Source: Maridesulfovibrio sp050916235
GTDB lineage: Bacteria > Desulfobacterota > Desulfovibrionia > Desulfovibrionales > Desulfovibrionaceae
NCBI RefSeq assembly: GCF_050916235.1
Contig: NZ_CP104854.1
Location: 1,302,001 to 1,366,000 of the forward strand
Reading direction: 5' to 3'
DNA: 64,000 bases
Shown: positions 59,808 to 64,000 of the stretch, in pieces
How positions within the stretch are numbered: the first letter of the stretch is position 1
Layout of the letters: each line of letters starts with the position of its first letter
Translations under genes and position numbers: made by a program
The notes under the pieces: generated by a model
Databases searched by the model: none
Seen by the model: only the letters and a program-made list of their open reading frames with translations
Told to the model about the DNA's origin: nothing

Positions 59808-61394
59808 TCAGTTAAATCCGTTTATTTTCAAAGCTTCGGCAGGACTGATCCTGCTGATGCGCTGCAAAATCTCCGCGCTTCTTGTCCCGGAATCTGGCCC
59901 GCCCTCGGCGACAAATGCACCGTAAGCAGCCAGCAGGCCGGACAGGGCAAGTTCAGGTTCCCATTCCTCAAGACCGTAGCGGTCAAGATGCTCAAGCAGA
60001 CATTCGGCATGAACCAGTGCAACGCCTGCCTGCCCCTCACCGGAAAGCAACCCGGTCAACCCGCTCTGCAAACGAAAGCGGGCCCGAACGGAGGGAGACC
60101 TGTTAACACTATCATAAACAAGGGAGACTGCGTCAAACAGTTTCTTGTCCGCTGCAAGTTGCGCGGCGCGGTCCATAATTTCCGCAGTACCGTCACCCTT
60201 CTCGCCAGCATCTCCGGCAGCACCGCCCTTGGCCCTGCCGATGGACTGAAGCCATGACCGGGTCTTGGGATCGGCAAAGGGAGTTCCGTCCGCAAAACTC
60301 ATTCCGGCCAGTCCGGGGAGTCGTTTCACATAAAGCTCAACTTCCGTCTCCAGTCCGGCCAGAGCATCCGAAAAGCCCTCGCCCATCCCCTTCAGGGCCT
60401 CGGCAGACATGCGGCTCAAATCGAGCCAGAAAAGATATTCACCGACGAGAGACTCGGATGCACGCAGGGCTCCGGCATAGTCGCCGCCCTTAAGCTGGCT
60501 GGCGATGGAGTCCTTGACCGGCCCGTCGGGGGCCGGAATCATGGTCTGCCCGTTCTGCGCCGGCGGGAGAGCGGCTATCGGCATCCAGGCTGCAAGCCTG
60601 CGCAGCCTGTAACCGTTGCAATCCCTGAGATCATTGGCGAGAAGATACTCCGACACCGGAGCAAGGCTGGCCAAACCGGCCCTGAGGCCTCCGGCACATT
60701 CATCCGGATTGGAAATATTGCCCACAGCCACGGCTGCCTGAGCAGACATGGAGTAGGCTGGACCTGATGCAGGAGAAGCGTCTGCGGAGACAGCGGATGG
60801 TGGGGCCGCTGATGGAGCCTGCTCAGCCGCAGCAGCTTCCGGTTCCGGAGCCTTTTCCTCCTCCATGGGAAGGTGCTGCACATACCCTGAAAGATCCCTG
60901 AGCATGGGCGCTTCATCGGATTTTTCCGACAAAGCCCCGTCGAGATCGTTTATCCGCTTATCCAGCAGGTCCACCGTTGCCTTCGGCAGCACCGGGCCAT
61001 CATAACTCTTGAGAAATTTTTCAGCGTTTTCGATCCACCACTCAACAGGGCCGAATCTTCCACGTATACGTTTTTTGGAAGGATAAAGGGTATCCCAGAA
61101 ATTGGTGACCAGATCGAGAAGTATCTGAGTTCCGGCAGAAAGGCCGTCAATGCCCTTGAGCTGCAAAAGCCCGACCCCCAGATAGGAAGCAACTTTGAGG
61201 TCCTTGGATTTATTCAGCAGAATGGCAGAGCTGAGCTTGACAACATGCTTCCAGTCAACCGCTCCCCCAGCCGTAGCACTGGCAAGTTTGTCGATCTCCT
61301 GCTGCAACTGATCGTATTCAGGCTCGTAACGGGCATCGTCCCCTGACGGACTGACATCACTGACAGGTTTTCTGCCAAGATCAAGAAGTTCCAT
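59808..61394 (-). CDS. tssA: TssA, T6SS assembly cap (ImpA_N)
   Basis: The 528-aa protein has an ImpA_N domain at the start (PEYDQLQQEIDKL, DLKVASYLGVGLLQLKGIDGL, LYPSKKRIRGRFGPVEWW), a Pro/Ala-rich linker (about 185-225) and a helical C-terminal half with the MPIAALPPA segment and repeated helices, as in long TssA proteins. It recruits the tube and sheath to the baseplate. ATG at 61394 is preferred to TTG at 61397. It is the first gene of the T6SS transcript. Confidence 0.93.
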   Translation of the reverse strand: MELLDLGRKPVSDVSPSGDDARYEPEYDQLQQEIDKLASATAGGAVDWKHVVKLSSAILLNKSKDLKVASYLGVGLLQLKGIDGLSAGTQILLDLVTNFWDTLYPSKKRIRGRFGPVEWWIENAEKFLKSYDGPVLPKATVDLLDKRINDLDGALSEKSDEAPMLRDLSGYVQHLPMEEEKAPEPEAAAAEQAPSAAPPSAVSADASPASGPAYSMSAQAAVAVGNISNPDECAGGLRAGLASLAPVSEYLLANDLRDCNGYRLRRLAAWMPIAALPPAQNGQTMIPAPDGPVKDSIASQLKGGDYAGALRASESLVGEYLFWLDLSRMSAEALKGMGEGFSDALAGLETEVELYVKRLPGLAGMSFADGTPFADPKTRSWLQSIGRAKGGAAGDAGEKGDGTAEIMDRAAQLAADKKLFDAVSLVYDSVNRSPSVRARFRLQSGLTGLLSGEGQAGVALVHAECLLEHLDRYGLEEWEPELALSGLLAAYGAFVAEGGPDSGTRSAEILQRISRISPAEALKINGFN

Positions 61395-61407
61395 CAATTC
61401 CCCTCAA

Positions 61408-61440
61408 CGCTTTAACATCGCGCTTTAACAACGTTTAACC
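61408..61440. repeat. Tandem 13-bp-spaced repeats before tssA
   Basis: CGCTTTAACA occurs at 61408 and 61421, with a shorter CGTTTAAC at 61432. They cover the leader just upstream of the tssA ATG and might bind a regulator. Confidence 0.45.
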
Positions 61441-61525
61441 GTAACCATTACTATCCAAGCTACAGGACATCTTAGATCATAGGCCAAAAGATAGCAAATC
61501 ATCCATATCATTTATTCAAGCCTAA

Positions 61526-61565
61526 CAAAAAAGGCCGACCAGCTTAATGATAAGCTGGTCGGCCT
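61526..61565 (-). terminator. Strong terminator of the microcompartment operon
   Basis: A perfect 15-bp stem (61532-61546 with 61551-61565) and a 4-base loop; on the minus strand it is followed by CCTTTTTTG. It separates the pdu-like operon from tssA, so tssA needs its own promoter in 61398-61525, where no clear consensus was seen. Confidence 0.92.
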
Positions 61566-61610
61566 GCTATAGCCATAAGGCTCCGGTAGTATGAACAATT
61601 TTATCTATCC

Positions 61611-62033
61611 TCAGTTAAGCAACGCCCTCAACATATCCACCCCTTCACCGCTGACAACGCTTGCCCGGATGATGTCCTTAGCTCCGGCACTGTGCAGGAA
61701 TCTGGCCGCAAGATCGCAGTCAGCCCCGGCAGCGTCACTTTTGCTTACAACGCCGACAACCTTTCTGTTGAACATGCACGCGAACAAAGGAGGGAAAAGA
61801 CTGCTTCTGCGGGTCGCGTCCTGCACCATGACCAGCACATGACAGTCTGCCGAGGAGGTTATCAGGGCATGATAAAAGCGGCTGTTCTCCAGAAACTCAC
61901 CCGGAGTATTAATGAACTGCCCGCAGTATTCCACCGCCATGGCCCGGCGGGGAACATAGTCACCGAACGACAGGGCTTTTATCAGGGAACTTTTACCGGA
62001 CCGTGTTTCGCCTACAAACATCATCTTTTTCAT
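61611..62033 (-). CDS. pduV: PduV/EutP-type small GTPase of a microcompartment
   Basis: The 140-aa protein is a P-loop NTPase of the EutP/PduV family: Walker A GETRSGKSS (about 8-16), AVEYCGQFINTPGEFLEN and a SKSD motif in place of N/TKxD. PduV has been linked to positioning of the shell. It is last in the operon, before the strong terminator, after pduS, pduT and pduU homologues. Confidence 0.87.
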   Translation of the reverse strand: MKKMMFVGETRSGKSSLIKALSFGDYVPRRAMAVEYCGQFINTPGEFLENSRFYHALITSSADCHVLVMVQDATRRSSLFPPLFACMFNRKVVGVVSKSDAAGADCDLAARFLHSAGAKDIIRASVVSGEGVDMLRALLN

Positions 62034-62049
62034 TTAAACACCTGTCCGG

Positions 62050-62112
62050 GGATAACTCTAAATCGCTTGAGGAACCTTTTGGGGGCCAAAGAAACCTTTG
62101 AAAAGGTTGCTT
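62050..62112. repeat. Intergenic repeat copy E (partial)
   Basis: GAACCTTTTGGGGGCCAAAGAAACC followed by a AACCTTT/AAAGGTT hairpin, matching the middle of copies A and F. It fills the gap between the pduU- and pduV-like genes. Confidence 0.55.
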
Positions 62113-62118
62113 CTATAA

Positions 62119-62475
62119 TTATGACCGGGTCATCTCAACAGATGAATAATGCAGGGTATCTTCAAAATATGCGAGGACCGCGCGAAGGGCCGCTTCCACA
62201 CTGGCAACATCGCCGAGGAGCAGCAGCGATCCACCGAAGCGGTCCAGAAACCCGATCTCGACGGAAGCGGCCTTGGTTGCAACGTCGGAGGCGATGATAA
62301 CGCCTTCGCTGGGAGTGATGGTCATGATGCCGATGGCCCCGGACGCGTTGTCGTCCAGTCCGAGCTTGAGGTAGATGTCCCGGTGCGGGCTGGCGATAAG
62401 ATGGGCAAGGGTCACCTGCTTGCCGGGTACGTATTCCTGAATGATGCGCTGCTTTGCGCCGCCGTTATCCATCAT
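62119..62475 (-). CDS. pduU: PduU/EutS-type microcompartment shell protein
   Basis: The 118-aa protein is a circularly permuted BMC-domain protein: RIIQEYVPGKQVTLAHLIA, GIMTITPSEGVIIASDVATK and EIGFLDRFGGSLLLLGDV match PduU and EutS closely. Such hexamers close the pore with a beta-barrel cap. ATG at 62475 follows AGGAG by six bases. It lies between pduT- and pduV-like genes. Confidence 0.93.
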   Translation of the reverse strand: MMDNGGAKQRIIQEYVPGKQVTLAHLIASPHRDIYLKLGLDDNASGAIGIMTITPSEGVIIASDVATKAASVEIGFLDRFGGSLLLLGDVASVEAALRAVLAYFEDTLHYSSVEMTRS

Positions 62476-62548
62476 GATCGACTCCTTGAAATATGTCCGG
62501 CACGTACGCAAAGGGGAAACGCACGTGCCGGTCGGGTGGCATGTCCTT

Positions 62549-63100
62549 TTATATCAGCTGGGCCTTGATTCCCTCGCTGGGGGACGGAATGACCACGTGG
62601 CTGAGGACCGGACCGGATTCGCCGACTCCGGCGACTCCGGCTTCAACGGAAGCGTTGACCGAGCCCACGTCGCCGGTCATGGTCACGAAAGCTTTACCGG
62701 CAAGACCTGCGGCCATGCGGATTTCAATAAGGGCTACATCACCGGCCTTTGCCGCTGCGTCAGCAGCAAGAATGCACGATGCTGCGGTGCAGGTTTCAAT
62801 CACGCCGAGGGCATCGATCTTCGGAACAAGGGAAGTTCCGTTCAGGGCCGGGATAACGTCCATATGCACGCTGGCAATGGTGAAGTGATCCACAACCATG
62901 TCCGCGCCGATCTCGCAGCCGACTTCAACGGAACTCTTAATCGAACCGGTATCGCCGGTTACAACTACTATATATCTGCCCGGACAGGTCGGGCGGGCCA
63001 TGACCAGCTCCACCTGAGCGGCCTTCAGCATCTCGTCCGCCACGTGCATGCCTACGGCTACACTGTTCAGCTCAACACAACCTATTGTACGTAAACTCAT
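62549..63100 (-). CDS. pduT: PduT-type tandem BMC shell protein with Fe-S cysteine
   Basis: The 183-aa protein contains two BMC domains (about 3-90 and 95-180) and ends VVIPSPSEGIKAQLI as in PduT. C39 in RPTCPGRY corresponds to PduT Cys38, the ligand of a [4Fe-4S] cluster at the pore that passes electrons through the shell. ATG at 63100 follows AGGAG; the frame stays open to 63211 only because it runs through an intergenic repeat. It pairs functionally with the PduS-like protein. Confidence 0.93.
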   Translation of the reverse strand: MSLRTIGCVELNSVAVGMHVADEMLKAAQVELVMARPTCPGRYIVVVTGDTGSIKSSVEVGCEIGADMVVDHFTIASVHMDVIPALNGTSLVPKIDALGVIETCTAASCILAADAAAKAGDVALIEIRMAAGLAGKAFVTMTGDVGSVNASVEAGVAGVGESGPVLSHVVIPSPSEGIKAQLI

Positions 63101-63135
63101 TTCATATCTCCTGTAGAGAAGATGATGCGCTCTGC

Positions 63136-63240
63136 GCTTTTTATTGATGCCTCCGGCGGCCCTTCGGGGACCAAAGAAACTTTTTGAAAAACGTTTCTCT
63201 GGACTCTTCAAAAACTTTTAATAAGCTTCGCAGACTCAAT
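63136..63240. repeat. Intergenic repeat copy F
   Basis: GATGCCTCCGGCGGCCC, GGGGACCAAAGAAACTTTTTG, then TTTCTCTGGACTCTTCAAAA and ACTTTTAATAAGCTTCGC. It matches copy A over most of its length, with shorter GC palindromes. It lies between the pduS- and pduT-like genes. Confidence 0.75.
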
Positions 63241-63279
63241 TCGGAGAATTTTACCTGAGAAAAAGCAGTCCGGTTCTGA

Positions 63280-64000
63280 CTACGCTTTCCTGATGGTAAC
63301 TTTGCCTTCGGCAATGCTTTCCACCACGCCGTCAATGCTGGCATGGATTCTTGCGCCCATTGCACCCTCAGGAATTTCACCGATCAGGTCGCCGCAGCAG
63401 ACTTTGTCGCCAACGGATACCACGCAGGTTGCCGGGGCACCGATATGCTGTCCCAGCGGCAGGGTCACCATCGAGGGGATGAACTCACCGGCAAAACCGG
63501 GATGCACATCGTACTTTGCCAGATTGAGCCTCTGAATCAGTCTCTTGGTCGGAATGGCACGGCTTGCGCGGTACGGATTGGCCTTGAGTTCCTTGCCGGA
63601 AGACTGCCATGTTATCCGTTCACGCATGAGCACCTTCTTAATCTGAGCGTTGACCTCTCTGGGGGAAACCATCATGGGGCAGGCAAACTTCTCACAGATT
63701 CCGCACTCGGAGCAGAGCAGGGCCTCTTTGGCAGTTTCGCTTTCCAGAACATGGGCATCCAGCACGCGCATCAGCTTGTGAGGATGCAGGGAGTGGCCCA
63801 GCAGGTTTCTGGGACAGAGGTCGGTACAGCGCGAACACTGGCAACAGACGGTGTTGGTGATACGCCTGATTTTCTCCGGGTCCTTGATCTTGCCCGCCAC
63901 AACGTTATGGTCCGGGGGCAGAACCAGCAGACCGCTAGTAGTCTTGGTCACCGGCTGGTTGGTATCGGGCAGAACCCGGCCCATCATGGGGCCGCCGTCC
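63280..64000 (-). CDS. pduS: PduS/RnfC-like Fe-S electron-transfer protein, 5' end outside window
   Basis: The visible 239 residues begin inside DGGPMMG, a conserved loop of the RnfC/PduS flavin domain, so the N-terminal part lies beyond the window. Two 4Fe-4S motifs follow: CCQCSRCTDLCPRN and CSECGICEKFACP. The C-terminal segment resembles a lipoyl-type hairpin (GDLIGEIPEGAMGARIHASIDGVVESI). PduS recycles cob(II)alamin or NADH in the pdu compartment; in other compartments relatives link NADH to shell Fe-S proteins. The substrate of this compartment cannot be told from the four genes present. Confidence 0.9.
   Translation of the reverse strand, partial: DGGPMMGRVLPDTNQPVTKTTSGLLVLPPDHNVVAGKIKDPEKIRRITNTVCCQCSRCTDLCPRNLLGHSLHPHKLMRVLDAHVLESETAKEALLCSECGICEKFACPMMVSPREVNAQIKKVLMRERITWQSSGKELKANPYRASRAIPTKRLIQRLNLAKYDVHPGFAGEFIPSMVTLPLGQHIGAPATCVVSVGDKVCCGDLIGEIPEGAMGARIHASIDGVVESIAEGKVTIRKA

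Noticed and set aside
32706..61394. T6SS as a recently acquired genomic island
   Set aside because: No integrase, tRNA or attachment-site repeats are seen at its borders, and base composition does not look different by eye from the neighbours.
61398..61525. Sigma-54 promoter for the T6SS operon
   Set aside because: Searched on the minus strand for GG-N10-GC elements; none with acceptable -24/-12 boxes was found, nor a convincing sigma-70 pair.

Overview
The window looks like part of the chromosome of a Gram-negative sulfate reducer of the Desulfovibrio/Maridesulfovibrio type. This is an inference from gene content and from an intergenic repeat style familiar from those genomes; no ribosomal or dsr marker is present. 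It contains no tRNA, rRNA or CRISPR array. Almost everything is protein coding, in long same-strand operons.

Region 1 (1-11242, all minus): a tightly packed cell-surface carbohydrate operon. It encodes a partial methyltransferase, a two-subunit transketolase, a small-molecule kinase of the aminoglycoside-phosphotransferase fold, a HAD phosphatase, a radical-SAM/SPASM enzyme, a SIS sugar-phosphate isomerase, a deoxyhypusine-synthase-like protein, a nucleotidyltransferase-PfkB kinase fusion with the reverse domain order of HldE, a NeuB-type synthase and a TIGR04372 glycosyltransferase. An intact IS200-type element lies between the last two. The set suggests an unusual heptose- or nonulosonate-related sugar.

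Region 2 (11367-29634): regulatory, efflux and stress genes. These are a LysR regulator divergent from an aldo/keto reductase, a PAS histidine kinase, a cupin, an RND pump whose leader carries a palindromic MITE-like element, and a sigma-54 activator with a degenerate receiver. The activator is followed by a sigma-54 promoter driving a GNAT gene and a small acidic protein. Next come a DsrE-like protein, a PAS-GGDEF gene broken by a stop codon, a chemoreceptor, a patatin lipoprotein and an Fe-S aldo/keto reductase.

Region 3 (29714-32695): larC-larE-larB, making the nickel-pincer cofactor of lactate racemase-type enzymes; no larA is present here.

Region 4 (32706-61394): a complete type VI secretion system. 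tssA-B-C-hcp-E-F-G-clpV-vgrG is followed by a tip-loading module (DUF2169-pentapeptide, pentapeptide, DUF3540, PAAR-like DUF4150, one unknown) and, after an oppositely oriented gene, tssJ-K-L-M plus an AMIN-like protein. The oppositely oriented gene encodes what reads as a single-chain TssB-TssC-like fusion, a second and divergent sheath homologue; this is the most unusual item in the window. The VgrG also ends in twenty glycine-rich heptads.

Region 5 (61611-64000): the end of a bacterial microcompartment operon in pduS-T-U-V order, cut by the window edge. At least six copies of an intergenic repeat family (core GCCTCCGGCGGC) occur in the T6SS and microcompartment regions; two of them supply the Shine-Dalgarno sequence of the gene next to them.
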